Shown: piece by piece, positions 1 through 8,803 of the stretch
Numbering within the stretch: the stretch's first letter is position 1
Layout: the number at the start of each line of letters is the position of its first letter
DNA from: Furfurilactobacillus siliginis
GTDB lineage: Bacteria > Bacillota > Bacilli > Lactobacillales > Lactobacillaceae
Direction: 5' to 3'
Length of the DNA stretch: 39,648 nucleotides
Assembly (NCBI RefSeq): GCF_001437435.1
Contig: NZ_JQCB01000004.1
Span: 6,202-45,849 of the forward strand
The notes under the pieces: model-generated
Database searches by the model: none
What the model saw: the letters and a program-made list of their open reading frames with translations, nothing else
What the model was told of the DNA's origin: nothing
Program-made: the position numbers and the translations under genes

Positions 1-1
1 A

Positions 2-140
2 CAGTTAACTATTACATAGAGTGAACGTTGGCCGCTGTAGTTCCCGTGGCGGCGAGTTTACTTAGTCGTTCACTGCACTTGTGTTTTGCCCGCAAAGCGG
101 GCAAAGCACTCCCCTGGCGCTGGGGGACAAAGCCCCAAGA
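2..140 (+). repeat. Hairpin module E: inverted-repeat element plus small hairpin
   Basis: Positions 2-83 match the reverse complement of 39421-39502 at about 72 of 82 positions by eye. Inside it, AGTGAACG (about 21-28) can pair with CGTTCACT (67-74), and GCCGC with GCGGC. Next comes a small hairpin (81-109) with a GCAAAGC tip, then a mini-hairpin (TCCCC at 110-114 with GGGGA at 123-127). The module lies just 3' of the minus-strand permease ending at 141 and may act in transcript ending, though there is no clear T-run. It belongs to the composite hairpin family also seen near 19.5, 27.5, 28.0 and 39.3 kb. Confidence 0.75.
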
Positions 141-1442
141 CTAGTCTTTACGGTTAGTTGAGCGTTCAATCGCCGCTCGACTCTTCTTCGTCAAAAAGTA
201 AAATGGTACGGCAACGACTAACGCACCTAAGCCCCAAATCAGGTTAACGGGTTTTGCCTGTGACAATAGCCAAAACGAAACGAGTAACGCCACAATCGGG
301 ATCACCGGACCAAATGGAACTTTAAACGACCGTGTCTGATCTGGACGTGTCCGACGGAAAACAAGGACTGCTAGAATTGTTGGCACATATTGTGCAAAAC
401 GTGACACAACCGAAATAGCAGCTAACGTACTAAATGTACCAGTAAGTGCCAGCGGTAATGCCAATAATACTGAGATAATAACTGCCACATATGGCACACC
501 ACGGCGGTTTACTTTACCAACGACACGTGGCATCACACCATTATCAGCCATGGCTTGGCCACTACGCGGTACAGTGAATGACTGTGCAACAGCAATTCCT
601 GAGATGGAAATAATCGTCCCTGCACCAATCAAATATTTACCAACCGGTCCAATCGCCTGTGCCAAAGCTTCCTGCATTGGAGCGGAAGTCAGCGCCAGTT
701 TAGGTCCCAGAACACCAACAGAGACCGTTTGAATCAAGAAATACAATAACGCCACGATGCCCATCACAGTCACAATGGCACGTGGCACATCATGTTGCGG
801 ATTTTTCATGTCTTCTGCCGCAATCACGATGGCTTCGAATCCAGTAAACGCATAGAACATCACAATGGCAGCCTGTCCGAACGAACCGCTGGTGTAGTGT
901 CCATGTGGAAACAGCGGTGTAAAGTTCCCTGCATGCATAAACCATAAGCCAATCGCGACAAATAAGATTAGCGGAACGATTTTCGCAACAGTCACCACAT
1001 TGTTTAACCATTTGGTGACATTAACACCTAAGATGTTGATCGTCCCCAAACCAACTAGTAGCACCACGATAATCGTTGCTCGCCACATTGGCTGTGCTAA
1101 TACTGGCCAAAATGCACCCAATGCCGTTGCCAATCCAGCCGCCATGGTTGCCCATGCAATAATACTGATTACCCAAATAATGAAGCCCACTTCATACCCA
1201 ACGAAGTCACCAAAGGCTTCTTTAGCATAAACGTACGGCCCACCATTTTCTTTGAATAGGCTGGCATCTTCGGCGAAACAAAAGGCGATGCTAACCACCA
1301 GTAACATATCAAACACAAAAACCAGCAAACTAGCTGGTCCAATCAATTTCATCGCGGTATTTGGTAATAAAAAGATTCCTGATCCAATAATGGCATTAAT
1401 CCCAAATAACACGATGCTTAAAAATCCAAAACGTCCCTTCAC
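141..1442 (-). CDS. APC-superfamily amino acid permease
   Basis: This 433-residue polytopic membrane protein most likely imports an amino acid by proton symport or exchange. The N-terminal GINAIIGSGIFLLPN (about residues 14-28) is the conserved TM1 motif of the APC superfamily, where the unwound GSGIF stretch binds the substrate backbone. About 12 hydrophobic segments follow, and the length is normal for the family. The ATG has a GGAGGTAG-type ribosome binding site just upstream. It is divergent from a MerR regulator, and a MerR-type promoter with an over-long spacer sits between them, so the regulator probably controls this gene. The substrate cannot be told from sequence. Confidence 0.85.
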   Translation of the reverse strand: MKGRFGFLSIVLFGINAIIGSGIFLLPNTAMKLIGPASLLVFVFDMLLVVSIAFCFAEDASLFKENGGPYVYAKEAFGDFVGYEVGFIIWVISIIAWATMAAGLATALGAFWPVLAQPMWRATIIVVLLVGLGTINILGVNVTKWLNNVVTVAKIVPLILFVAIGLWFMHAGNFTPLFPHGHYTSGSFGQAAIVMFYAFTGFEAIVIAAEDMKNPQHDVPRAIVTVMGIVALLYFLIQTVSVGVLGPKLALTSAPMQEALAQAIGPVGKYLIGAGTIISISGIAVAQSFTVPRSGQAMADNGVMPRVVGKVNRRGVPYVAVIISVLLALPLALTGTFSTLAAISVVSRFAQYVPTILAVLVFRRTRPDQTRSFKVPFGPVIPIVALLVSFWLLSQAKPVNLIWGLGALVVAVPFYFLTKKSRAAIERSTNRKD

Positions 1443-1469
1443 GTCTCTACCTCCTTATGACATCCCCCA

Positions 1470-1500
1470 ATTATACGTGACCTTGAAGGTAACAAGTCAC
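1470..1500 (-). promoter_or_regulatory. MerR-type promoter with dyad in a 19-bp spacer
   Basis: On the minus strand, a -35 GTGACT (1495-1500) and a -10 TATAAT (1470-1475) are separated by exactly 19 bp (1476-1494). The inverted repeat ACCTT-N-AAGGT (1480-1490) is centred at 1485, the exact middle of the spacer. An over-long 19-bp spacer holding a central dyad is the known hallmark of promoters activated by MerR regulators through DNA untwisting. It drives the permease at 141-1442, and the regulator gene is adjacent. Confidence 0.75.
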
Positions 1501-1525
1501 AAATTCAATGACTCGTTGTGTTAAA

Positions 1526-1553
1526 TATAATAGCATGTTAGAGTTGCTCTAAC
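1526..1553 (+). promoter_or_regulatory. merR -10 box and second palindrome
   Basis: TATAAT at 1526-1531 is a plausible -10 for the MerR gene; its -35 is weak. A perfect palindrome GTTAGAG-TTG-CTCTAAC (1537-1553) lies over the expected start of transcription. It resembles the TTAGAGT/ACTCTAA class of MerR-family operators and could mediate autorepression. Confidence 0.5.
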
Positions 1554-1574
1554 GCAAGTCAAAAGGAGCTCGTT

Positions 1575-1937
1575 ATGAAAGTAATTACAGAAACCAGTTT
1601 ATCCATCAGCGAAATGGCTGAACAATTTGACATTAGTGCGTACACACTACGCTATTATGAAAAGATTGGTTTGTTAAATGTTCCGCGAAACGATCATCAA
1701 ATTCGCTACTATCCAGATGATGTTTGCCAAACTGTGAATGCCATCGTTAATTACCGTAAAGCTGGTTTAACCATCGCTGAAATTCACCACATATTAGATA
1801 ATCCAGACCATGATGCTGAGTTGATCCAAACACTGCTGGACACTAAAGCGACGTTGCAAAAACAAGTTGCTGATTTAGAGAACACACTCTCCTTTCTAGA
1901 AACTAAGATTGTCTATCACCGAAATCGACTGAAATAA
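1575..1937 (+). CDS. MerR-family transcriptional regulator
   Basis: This is a 120-residue DNA-binding protein. Residues about 8-75 form the winged helix-turn-helix typical of MerR: SISEMAEQFDISAYTLRYYEKIGLL, then the IRYY wing. Residues about 85-118 look like the antiparallel dimerisation coiled coil. There is no sizeable C-terminal ligand domain and no metal-binding Cys pair, so it belongs with the short stress or metabolite MerR group rather than MerR/CueR/ZntR. AGGAG at 1564-1568 sets the ATG. It is divergent from an APC permease with a MerR-type promoter, its likely target. The inducing signal is unknown. Confidence 0.9.
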   Translation: MKVITETSLSISEMAEQFDISAYTLRYYEKIGLLNVPRNDHQIRYYPDDVCQTVNAIVNYRKAGLTIAEIHHILDNPDHDAELIQTLLDTKATLQKQVADLENTLSFLETKIVYHRNRLK

Positions 1938-1946
1938 ATGACAAAA

Positions 1947-1975
1947 AAAGGTTCGTCCATTTCGGACGAACCTTT
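1947..1975. terminator. Bidirectional intrinsic terminator
   Basis: A perfect 12-bp stem (1947-1958 with 1964-1975) has a 5-nt loop, with an A-run on the left and TTTG on the right. It sits between the convergent merR and LysM genes and can serve both. Confidence 0.85.
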
Positions 1976-2015
1976 GCTTAATTGTAAATTGATTTGTGGC
2001 GTTAGCCGTGGTTGT

Positions 2016-2606
2016 CTACCACCAACCCTGTGACTGCCAAGCGGCTTGGGCGCCGGCCCATGAACCGTAACGAGAAGTAGCATATTGTGTCGCAACTGCT
2101 TCTTGGTTAGCAGCTGACAGGTCACCATGTAACTTGTCTAAACTCAATTGGTACTTACCGTAGTACTGACCGTTAGTAGCAGTGTATGAACCACCTGATT
2201 CACGAGCAGCAATCCAAGCTTTAGCAGCTGCATCTGAACCAGAAGCGGCCGGAACTGCGGCTTGTTGTGCTGGGGCTGCTTGTTGCGCAGCAGCTGCAGG
2301 AGCAGCTTGTTGTGCTGGAGTTGCAGTAGCAGCTGAAGTAGTAGTTTGTTGTGCTGAAGTTGTGGTTGAAGCACCATCTGCATCAGGAATAACTAATGAT
2401 TGGTCAACGAAGATTAAGTTCCCACCGTTTTGTAAGTGGTTAGCGTTAACAATTGCGTCAATGGTTGTGTTGTTAGCAGCTGCTAACGTAGAAACAGTGT
2501 CGCCGCTCTTAACGGTAACGTTTGTGTCGGCATTGGCAACAACAGTACCAATTGATAATAAAGCACCGGCACTAACAGTAGATAACAAAGCTTGTTTGAT
2601 CTTCAT
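2016..2606 (-). CDS. LysM-domain secreted surface protein, Apf-like
   Basis: This is a secreted cell-wall protein of 196 residues. A Sec signal peptide spans about residues 1-27 (cleavage after ANA). One LysM domain follows (VTVKSGDTVSTLAAANNTT to SLVIP), which binds peptidoglycan. A low-complexity linker rich in Ala, Gln and Thr covers about 77-125. The C-terminal domain (AKAWIAARESGGSY to QSQGWW) is the one ending aggregation-promoting factors and related lactobacillar surface proteins, thought to have cell-wall hydrolase or shape roles. The reading frame extends 63 codons upstream, but AGGAG (2620-2624) before the ATG at 2606 and the signal peptide fix this start. It is monocistronic. Confidence 0.88.
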   Translation of the reverse strand: MKIKQALLSTVSAGALLSIGTVVANADTNVTVKSGDTVSTLAAANNTTIDAIVNANHLQNGGNLIFVDQSLVIPDADGASTTTSAQQTTTSAATATPAQQAAPAAAAQQAAPAQQAAVPAASGSDAAAKAWIAARESGGSYTATNGQYYGKYQLSLDKLHGDLSAANQEAVATQYATSRYGSWAGAQAAWQSQGWW

Positions 2607-3019
2607 ATAGAAAATTACACTCCTAATTTTTTGGTAAGCATCGAAATGCTCACGTGGCTTATTCTTTAACCATAAGTTCCGGCTAAAGTTATTTTGTAAC
2701 TCAACGATGTTCACTATACAGAGTGTAAATAACAGAGAAATACCGACGACATTACAAATTTCCGCTATTTTGTCACATAAAGCGGAATCTGACACATTTC
2801 GTAATAATTGGTTTAGTTATTAAAGTAACGACTTATACCTGATTTTTGCCAAAAGACGCGGTTAAATGGCGTGCTCAATTCTAATGACACAATGGCCCTA
2901 ATTGCTTTCGTATCAGCATTTATCCACATCAAAACAGCCACAGACAATGCGTCAATCGACACGTTATCTGTGGCTGTTTTAGTATGTTTTTACGTTTTCA
3001 AAGCAGCACGTTCATATTG
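2607..3019. other. Gene-free stretch upstream of the LysM gene
   Basis: It holds the LysM ribosome binding site (2620-2624), a small hairpin AGCAT-TTCG-ATGCT on the minus strand (about 2636-2650) in what would be the LysM mRNA leader, a TATAGT -10-like box near 2713-2718 without a convincing -35, and the MFS terminator at 2931-2980. I see no coding region. A long leader would fit the abundant, stable mRNAs reported for Apf-type surface proteins. Confidence 0.5.
2931..2980. terminator. Intrinsic terminator 3' of the MFS gene
   Basis: A perfect 14-bp stem (2931-2944 with 2967-2980) has TTTT on both sides. It lies downstream of the minus-strand MFS gene. Confidence 0.8.
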
Positions 3020-4234
3020 CTAGTGCTGTTTTTGACCGATTCGACGAAATAAGACATCGACTAACAAAAGTGCCCCCGCTAGTGCAACACCCATCAAAAT
3101 AAAGGTATCATCAGCCAGCCAATCGATCACAAAACCGAAGATAAAGTTCCCAACCGGGTGCATGAAATCGACGGAAATAAACCAAATCCCAAACACCCGT
3201 CCCAGAAATGCGACCTCAGTTTCATTTTGAACTAATGTAAACAGCCCCACTCCGATTCTGGAAATCAGAAATCCATACAGTGCCGTCATGGTGAGTAAGA
3301 CTGGATACGGTCGCCACAATCCGGCCAAAAGCATAACGCCTGCCAGCAAATAAATGTCGCGTTCAATCTGCGGCAGGGTCCGCGTCGTCTTTGCACGAAT
3401 CAGGCTCAGGCCACCAAGCATGCCGCCAATCGCCATCACCGCCATTAAATAACTATACAGATGTTCATCCCCACCAAAGTAGTGTTTCACATCATATGGT
3501 AGTAATAAATTGAAGGCCGCGTAGAAAATATTAACCACACTGTCAATTGCCACCATTTTGACTAAGACTGGCTTGCCAGCAACGTATTTAAACCCACTTT
3601 GAAGACTGGTCCAGATAGATAGCTTCTTGCCTGTCGTTGGTTGATATTTGTAGCGAATGCCCAGCAGTAATGCAATCGACAATAAGAATGACGCCGCATT
3701 AATGAAGAGAAACTCCCGGAAGTTGATCCATGAAACTGCCAGCAATGCCCCACCTAGCAGTGGTGCAAAGATATCTGCTAAGTTCAACGACGTGTTTGAT
3801 AACGCGTTGAATCGCTGTAGCTCAGGTTCTTCAATCAACTCCGGAACCATCGCCTTGGCAGCAGGGAAGTTAAACCCTAACCCAATATCTAAAATAACGG
3901 TCAATAGAACCAGTTGATAGAAAATCGGATGATTAACATCCACGATCAGCGCCATTAACAGACACGCTACAAAACTAATAATGTCCGACCATAGCATGAC
4001 CTGCTTCCGATTGACGCTATCAACCAGTGGCCCAGCCAATAAATCAGCTAATACCAGTACCAACCCGCCTATCCCCTGAACGATTCCTAATAAAGAGGCG
4101 GTTCCAGTAGCCTTCACAATGAACCAATTCAGTCCAAATATGTAAAGTGCATCCCCTAATCGTGAAATAAACGGACTTAAAAATAACGGCCAGCTAAATT
4201 TTCGTTTTTGATTCATAGCTGATGCTTCCTGCAT
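3020..4234 (-). CDS. MFS transporter, probable drug or metabolite exporter
   Basis: This is a 404-residue major facilitator superfamily protein with about 12 transmembrane segments. The N-terminal WPLFLSPFISRLGDALY and the loop LAGPLVDSVNRKQVMLWSD (a motif-A-like D-x-x-x-R-K turn between TM2 and TM3) resemble the MFS_3-type efflux permeases of Gram-positive bacteria. The ATG at 4234 is preceded by a full AGGAGG-type site (4241-4247, 6-nt spacing), better than the upstream in-frame ATG at 4255. It is isolated by terminators on both sides. The substrate is unknown. Confidence 0.82.
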   Translation of the reverse strand: MQEASAMNQKRKFSWPLFLSPFISRLGDALYIFGLNWFIVKATGTASLLGIVQGIGGLVLVLADLLAGPLVDSVNRKQVMLWSDIISFVACLLMALIVDVNHPIFYQLVLLTVILDIGLGFNFPAAKAMVPELIEEPELQRFNALSNTSLNLADIFAPLLGGALLAVSWINFREFLFINAASFLLSIALLLGIRYKYQPTTGKKLSIWTSLQSGFKYVAGKPVLVKMVAIDSVVNIFYAAFNLLLPYDVKHYFGGDEHLYSYLMAVMAIGGMLGGLSLIRAKTTRTLPQIERDIYLLAGVMLLAGLWRPYPVLLTMTALYGFLISRIGVGLFTLVQNETEVAFLGRVFGIWFISVDFMHPVGNFIFGFVIDWLADDTFILMGVALAGALLLVDVLFRRIGQKQH

Positions 4235-4264
4235 GTCGCCACCTCCTTTTATCAAAATAATTAT

Positions 4265-4297
4265 AAAAAGGACTCTCCGCTGTACACGGATCAGTCC
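4265..4297 (-). terminator. Intrinsic terminator of coaA
   Basis: On the minus strand a stem GGACT...AGTCC (4293-4297 with 4270-4274) encloses TCCG/CGGA and is followed by TTTTT (4269-4265). It lies right after the pantothenate kinase stop. Confidence 0.8.
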
Positions 4298-4312
4298 CCA
4301 ATTGCCATTTAA

Positions 4313-5245
4313 CTAATATTGTCGCAAATATACCGCGTCAATCATATGATGTTGCATTTTATGCAGAATCACGTTTGCCCGATTACGTGTTGGTAAAATG
4401 TACTCATTTAAATTACGCAAATTGACCGCATCCCATACTTGACGTGCATATAAGAATGCATCCTCTCGGGAACTCGTTGCCAATTCATGATAATAATTTG
4501 TCGGATCATTAAAAGCTGAGTCTAGTAACATGCCAAAGCGTTCTAAGTACCAATGTTCAATTAACTTAGGATCAGCATCGACATATAGTGAAAAATCAAA
4601 AAAGTCACTCACGAATAGTTCAGCTTGTGATGGTAGCTGTAGGACATTAATTCCTTCGACAATCAGGATATCCGGCTGATCCACGATATCAACCTCATCT
4701 GGAATAACATCGTACACCTGGTGGGAATACTTCGGCGCCGTCACCTTTGGTTTTGACTGCTTTACATCGTTTAAAAACTGAATCAGCTTCCCCATGTCAT
4801 AGCTATCTGGGAAACCTTTGTCATCCAGCAGCCCCTTTTTTTCTAACACGCTGTTGGGATATAAAAAACCATCCGTCGTGATCTGTTGTACATTCAGCTC
4901 AGGGTGTAGATGATGCAGCAGTAATGCCAGTAGTCGTGCACTGGTTGATTTACCAACTGCCACTGAACCTGCGATTCCCATCAAAAAAGGGACATGCCGC
5001 CGCGGTGTTTTTAAAAATGCACTGCGATCATCATTGACGCGTTGAAATTCGTCATAGCGCATGAGCAAATAATGCACTAATGGCATGTAGATTTCCTTCA
5101 CATCCGCAACGGAGATCCGGTCATTTAATGACTGAATCGCATCCAAATCAACTTGGTCCAATGGAACTGTTTCGGCATCAAACAGGTTACGCCAATGATC
5201 ACGTTCAAAGCGATCGTAATTCCCTAACTTTTCTACCATCATCAT
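4313..5245 (-). CDS. coaA: Type I pantothenate kinase
   Basis: CoaA phosphorylates pantothenate with ATP, the first and usually controlling step of coenzyme A synthesis, in the cytoplasm. The 310-residue length is normal. The P-loop GSVAVGKS is at residues 93-100; TTDGFLYPN and the downstream SYD, KYSHQVYD and LIVEGINVLQ blocks are characteristic of the bacterial type I (P-loop) enzyme rather than type II or III. The start is uncertain among three consecutive ATGs (5245, 5242, 5239): a GGTGA (5246-5250) best serves the third, whereas AGGAG at 5268-5272 is too far away. It is followed by its own terminator. Confidence 0.93.
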   Translation of the reverse strand: MMMVEKLGNYDRFERDHWRNLFDAETVPLDQVDLDAIQSLNDRISVADVKEIYMPLVHYLLMRYDEFQRVNDDRSAFLKTPRRHVPFLMGIAGSVAVGKSTSARLLALLLHHLHPELNVQQITTDGFLYPNSVLEKKGLLDDKGFPDSYDMGKLIQFLNDVKQSKPKVTAPKYSHQVYDVIPDEVDIVDQPDILIVEGINVLQLPSQAELFVSDFFDFSLYVDADPKLIEHWYLERFGMLLDSAFNDPTNYYHELATSSREDAFLYARQVWDAVNLRNLNEYILPTRNRANVILHKMQHHMIDAVYLRQY

Positions 5246-5335
5246 TCACCATGTTTTCTTCAAAAATCTCCTAAAGTATAGCATATAAGCCCATAATAAC
5301 GCTGCTTTTAGACCATTTAGAATAGTAATTCAAGG

Positions 5336-5517
5336 AACGTGGTCCAAAAATAGGAACGTCGTGGGCAAGGCCTAGAATTGCCATACGGATTGGGCTAAAA
5401 TCCGGTATCATCCGTAGTCTACACAACGACTTGAATTTTGGCCCAGATTTTCACTATTTAAGTCCACAAATTAAAAGGAGTGTTTGGGACAAAATGACTT
5501 ATGCCCCAAACACTCCC
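5336..5517 (+). repeat. Dispersed repeat R, copy R1, with terminator
   Basis: This is a copy of the roughly 180-bp family also found at about 11.43, 13.08, 21.28 and 36.43 kb. Shared blocks in order: GGNCCAAAA, GTCGTGGGCAAGGCCTAGAA, TACGGATTG, ATCCGGTATCAT, CGTAGTCT, ACGACTTGA, TTTTGG, ACTATTTAAGT and a terminal GTTTGGGACA hairpin. The hairpin (5477-5490 with 5503-5516, one G-T pair) is followed on the minus strand by TTTTAATTT and so can terminate helD. Confidence 0.8.
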
Positions 5518-5528
5518 AAATGAGTTAC

Positions 5529-7826
5529 TTATTTTGTTTCATCTACATATAGCGCTTGATCAACGTGGCTCATCAACGGTGTTAGTTCGCCTTGCGCCAA
5601 AATAGTTAATTGGTGCATTGCCCGTGAGCAAATCGTGTACAGCAGCTGCCGTTCACTTTCGTCTCCATACACGGTCGCCGAAGCATCCCATACGATAATA
5701 GCGTCAAATTCAAGTCCCTTAGCCAAGTATGCTGGAATAATTAATGTGCCAGATACCAATCGTTGATTCTCGGTCCGAATCAAGGTGGCGTGGACACCGG
5801 CAGCTTTCAGCTCCTCAGCAACGGCTTCACATTCAGCCAACGTTTTCCCAATGATCGCCGTTGTTTCGTCAGCAGCATCGTTGGCAGTTAACTGGTCAAT
5901 CAGTCGCGCATGTAGTGCCGACTGAGTGTCTGCTACATAGACATGTGGTTTATCACCTGTCCGATCAAACGCCGTAATCTGCTCGCCATCTACCAGCAAG
6001 TCCTTCGTAAAGTCGGTAATCTGCTGCGTTGACCGGTAAGACTTGGTTAACTGCACGACCCGCGTCTTCTCTGGATCGAACATTGTGGATAGCTCGCCAA
6101 GTAGTGTGCGACTATTTTCCTGTGTAAAGATTGCCTGGTTTAGATCACCTAGTAAGGTAAACCGTGCACGTGGGAAACTGAACTTCAGGAAGGCTAATTG
6201 GAAAGCTGAATAGTCTTGCACCTCATCAATGAAGACAAAACGAATTTCCTTTTCACCTTTCTTACCAGTCATTAAATCATACAAATATAAATAAGCTGAC
6301 GTATCTGCCAAGGACAACTGGTGGTCACGATAACCAGCTAGTGTGGCATCGACACTGTCGTTCCACTGCATATCTGTGACTTGATAGTCATCCAAATTCA
6401 ATAACTTCGGTACATGTCGCAAGAAATGCGCATACTGTGCGTTGATATTTAAGTACCGACTGCGAGAAATCGCTAGTTGAACCGGCTTAAAGGCCTGCAT
6501 CACAATTTGTCGTGCTAAGAACCGATATTCCTTTTCTTCACTATCAAATTCACGTGGCTGATCACCAAATAATGTGTCGACTTGTTCTTTAGTCAAGTTC
6601 TGAACTGTTTCTTCCACCCATTTATCATGGATTTCTGAACTAATTCGACGGTTCAGCATCTTGATTAAGGTCTCACGGGTTGCCGATAAACGATTCCCTA
6701 AATGGTAGTTTTCGTTAAATGAATAGTAGATTTCAGCAATCTTTTCTTTGCTAACAAACACTTGATCACGGAACTTAATGTCACGGAAATGCATATCAGC
6801 CTGTTCTAGATGATTCGCATAGGCTGTTACAACGTCAAAATAGGCCAAGCTTCCCTTGAGCGCTGCAACATTACGAAAATCATTACTCGTCGTTGCCGAA
6901 AATCGCTGTTGCAGCGTTTCCACCTGAATCTTTGGTAAGCGACGATTCGTGTATTGCAGATAAGTCATCTGTACCATGTTTTGCTCCCCTAATTCGGGCA
7001 ACACTTGGTTAATGTAATCGTTAAATAGTTGGTTTGGTGAAAATAAGACGACTTGTCCAGCCGTTAAGTTGCCACGGTAACGGTATAACAGCCATGCAAC
7101 TCGCTGCAAGACAGCGGCTGTCTTACCAGAGCCGGCTGCCCCTTGAACGAATAGTAAATCTGACTTTGTGTCACGAATAATTTGGTTTTGTTCTTTTTGA
7201 ATGGTGGTAACAATACTCTTCATCTTGGTATCCGAAGCATTGCCCAGCGCTTCCATCAGCATCTGGTCACCAACGACTTCATCCGTGTCAAAGACGGTCA
7301 AAATCGCACCGTCCTTGATCTGGAATTGGCGCTTTAGCTTAACGTCGACCGTTTGTGGACCATCCGGCGTTTGGTAGGTAATATCGCCTAAACCACCGTC
7401 ATAGTAGATGGAAGAAATTGGCGCGCGCCAGTCATAAATCAAGAAATGATCTGGCGAATCAGCAAAGGAACCGAGGCCAATGTAAATCGATTCTGGTTTG
7501 TTAGCAGCGCCTTCTTGAAAATCAATTCGCGCAAAATATGGGGTCTTTTCCAGTTTTTGTAAAACATCTAACCGGCTCGTTGCACGTTGCCAACTATTTT
7601 GCCGTTCATCCAGCATCTGCTGTTGCGCACGTAAAGACATGGCCGTGTCGGTCATTCCTTCATAGCTACCAGTATTTAAATGCACTTCGCCAAAGGCTCG
7701 TTCGATATCCTTGCGATCCCGTGCGGCAGTATTGATGTCTTGTTCAGCGACAACTTCAGCCTGTTTAACCTTATCGACAACTGCATCTAAATGCTGTTGT
7801 TCATGATCTCTAATTGACTCTGCCAA
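5529..7826 (-). CDS. helD: HelD-type RNA polymerase recycling ATPase
   Basis: This is a superfamily 1 UvrD/Rep-like ATPase. In Bacillus, HelD binds RNA polymerase and frees stalled or post-termination complexes from DNA. The N-terminal 100 or so residues are charged and helical, fitting the arm that enters the secondary channel. The P-loop GAAGSGKT is near residue 230 and the Walker B FIDEVQD near 535; a late FDAIIVWDA block and C-terminal helicase motifs follow. The chosen start is TTG at 7826, after a GGGGG site (about 7833-7837), giving 765 residues, usual for the family. An upstream in-frame TTG at 7910 would leave almost no leader behind the promoter at 7925-7954. Start confidence is moderate; function is good. 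Confidence 0.88.
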   Translation of the reverse strand: MAESIRDHEQQHLDAVVDKVKQAEVVAEQDINTAARDRKDIERAFGEVHLNTGSYEGMTDTAMSLRAQQQMLDERQNSWQRATSRLDVLQKLEKTPYFARIDFQEGAANKPESIYIGLGSFADSPDHFLIYDWRAPISSIYYDGGLGDITYQTPDGPQTVDVKLKRQFQIKDGAILTVFDTDEVVGDQMLMEALGNASDTKMKSIVTTIQKEQNQIIRDTKSDLLFVQGAAGSGKTAAVLQRVAWLLYRYRGNLTAGQVVLFSPNQLFNDYINQVLPELGEQNMVQMTYLQYTNRRLPKIQVETLQQRFSATTSNDFRNVAALKGSLAYFDVVTAYANHLEQADMHFRDIKFRDQVFVSKEKIAEIYYSFNENYHLGNRLSATRETLIKMLNRRISSEIHDKWVEETVQNLTKEQVDTLFGDQPREFDSEEKEYRFLARQIVMQAFKPVQLAISRSRYLNINAQYAHFLRHVPKLLNLDDYQVTDMQWNDSVDATLAGYRDHQLSLADTSAYLYLYDLMTGKKGEKEIRFVFIDEVQDYSAFQLAFLKFSFPRARFTLLGDLNQAIFTQENSRTLLGELSTMFDPEKTRVVQLTKSYRSTQQITDFTKDLLVDGEQITAFDRTGDKPHVYVADTQSALHARLIDQLTANDAADETTAIIGKTLAECEAVAEELKAAGVHATLIRTENQRLVSGTLIIPAYLAKGLEFDAIIVWDASATVYGDESERQLLYTICSRAMHQLTILAQGELTPLMSHVDQALYVDETK

Positions 7827-7924
7827 ATGATTGCCCCCATTACGTTCGTCTCTGTTAAAAGCTACGACAATAATCCACTGCGCCTCATTTGCACAGCTTA
7901 GTAACTTCAAAAATCGTACTAAAT

Positions 7925-7954
7925 ATTATAGCTCATTTAGACGCCGTTAGTAAA
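7925..7954 (-). promoter_or_regulatory. helD promoter
   Basis: On the minus strand, -35 TTTACT (7949-7954) and -10 TATAAT (7925-7930) have an 18-bp spacer. Transcription would start near 7918. Confidence 0.55.
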
Positions 7955-8085
7955 ACATGAAGTCCAGTTACCGACAATGTTTTTTCGCAAGAAGTCGTAA
8001 AAATTTGCAAAGACGATTCTAACAACTCGCTATTAAGCACTAGGTTCCTTACACTTGAAGCAAGAAAACGTCAGGAGGCGCTTGG

Positions 8086-8733
8086 ATGACCCAACTCGTT
8101 CACATTTTAAGTCACCTACAAGATTACATTTTGCCCCTGTTCTCATGGCTCGGAAATTGGAGCTACGTTACTTTATTTTTGCTGATTTTTGCTGAAACAG
8201 GCTTAGTCGTCTTTCCGTGGCTACCTGGTGAATCACTCATCTTCGTGACCAGTGCCATTGCGGCCGCCACCCAATCTAACCTAGACATCGCGGTACTGGT
8301 GCCCATTTTCTTCTTCGCAGCGGTGCTTGGTGATACGCTTAATTTTCGCATCGGTATGTGGTTATTACACTTTGACTTCATTAATAAACGCCTGCGCGGT
8401 GGCATTGAACGTGGCGAGGCCTTCTTCACCCGCTATGGTGGTCGCGCCGTCATCTTCGGCCGCTTCGTCCCCCTCATTCGGACATTTGTACCATTGCTGG
8501 CTGGCTCAGCTAAAATGAGTGAACGCCGATTTGCACTTTTAAACGTGATTGGGGTGGGCTTATGGGTCACCGTTGGCAGCGTCTTAGGTTATTACTTTGG
8601 TCGCCTGCCATTTGTACAGGCTCACTTCGCTTGGATCTTCCTAGCCGTTGCGCTAATCGGAATCGTGCCTGGCTTCATCATGGGACTAGTGCGCTACTTT
8701 CAACGCCACAGCAACCATTTCTACGAGCCTTAA
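8086..8733 (+). CDS. DedA/VTT-family membrane protein
   Basis: This 215-residue integral membrane protein belongs to the DedA (SNARE-associated, VTT) family; characterised members flip phospholipids such as undecaprenyl phosphate or phosphatidylethanolamine. Family blocks are visible: FAETGLVVFPWLPGESLIF (about 35-53), the GDTLNFRIG segment, and GRFVPLIRTFVPLLAGSAKM (about 125-145), which holds the conserved arginine-proline motif. AGGAGG lies ahead of the ATG. A phosphatase gene with its own promoter follows. Confidence 0.9.
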   Translation: MTQLVHILSHLQDYILPLFSWLGNWSYVTLFLLIFAETGLVVFPWLPGESLIFVTSAIAAATQSNLDIAVLVPIFFFAAVLGDTLNFRIGMWLLHFDFINKRLRGGIERGEAFFTRYGGRAVIFGRFVPLIRTFVPLLAGSAKMSERRFALLNVIGVGLWVTVGSVLGYYFGRLPFVQAHFAWIFLAVALIGIVPGFIMGLVRYFQRHSNHFYEP

Positions 8734-8745
8734 TGTGAAATGACT

Positions 8746-8775
8746 TTGCGGCATCGTAACGATGTTTGCTATGAT
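8746..8775 (+). promoter_or_regulatory. Promoter of the histidine phosphatase gene
   Basis: TTGCGG (8746-8751), an 18-bp spacer and TATGAT (8770-8775) precede the gene starting at 8804. The -10 overlaps the upstream in-frame ATGs, which argues for the later start. Confidence 0.55.
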
Positions 8776-8803
8776 GGAAGCATCAAATCACGCGGAGGCG
8801 CTT

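Noticed and set aside
2016-2795. Longer LysM protein starting at 2795
   Set aside because: The extra 63 residues precede a clear signal peptide and the good ribosome site lies at 2620-2624.
5529-7910. HelD starting at TTG 7910
   Set aside because: Kept only as an alternative: the predicted promoter leaves about 8 nt of leader, and no ribosome site is visible there.
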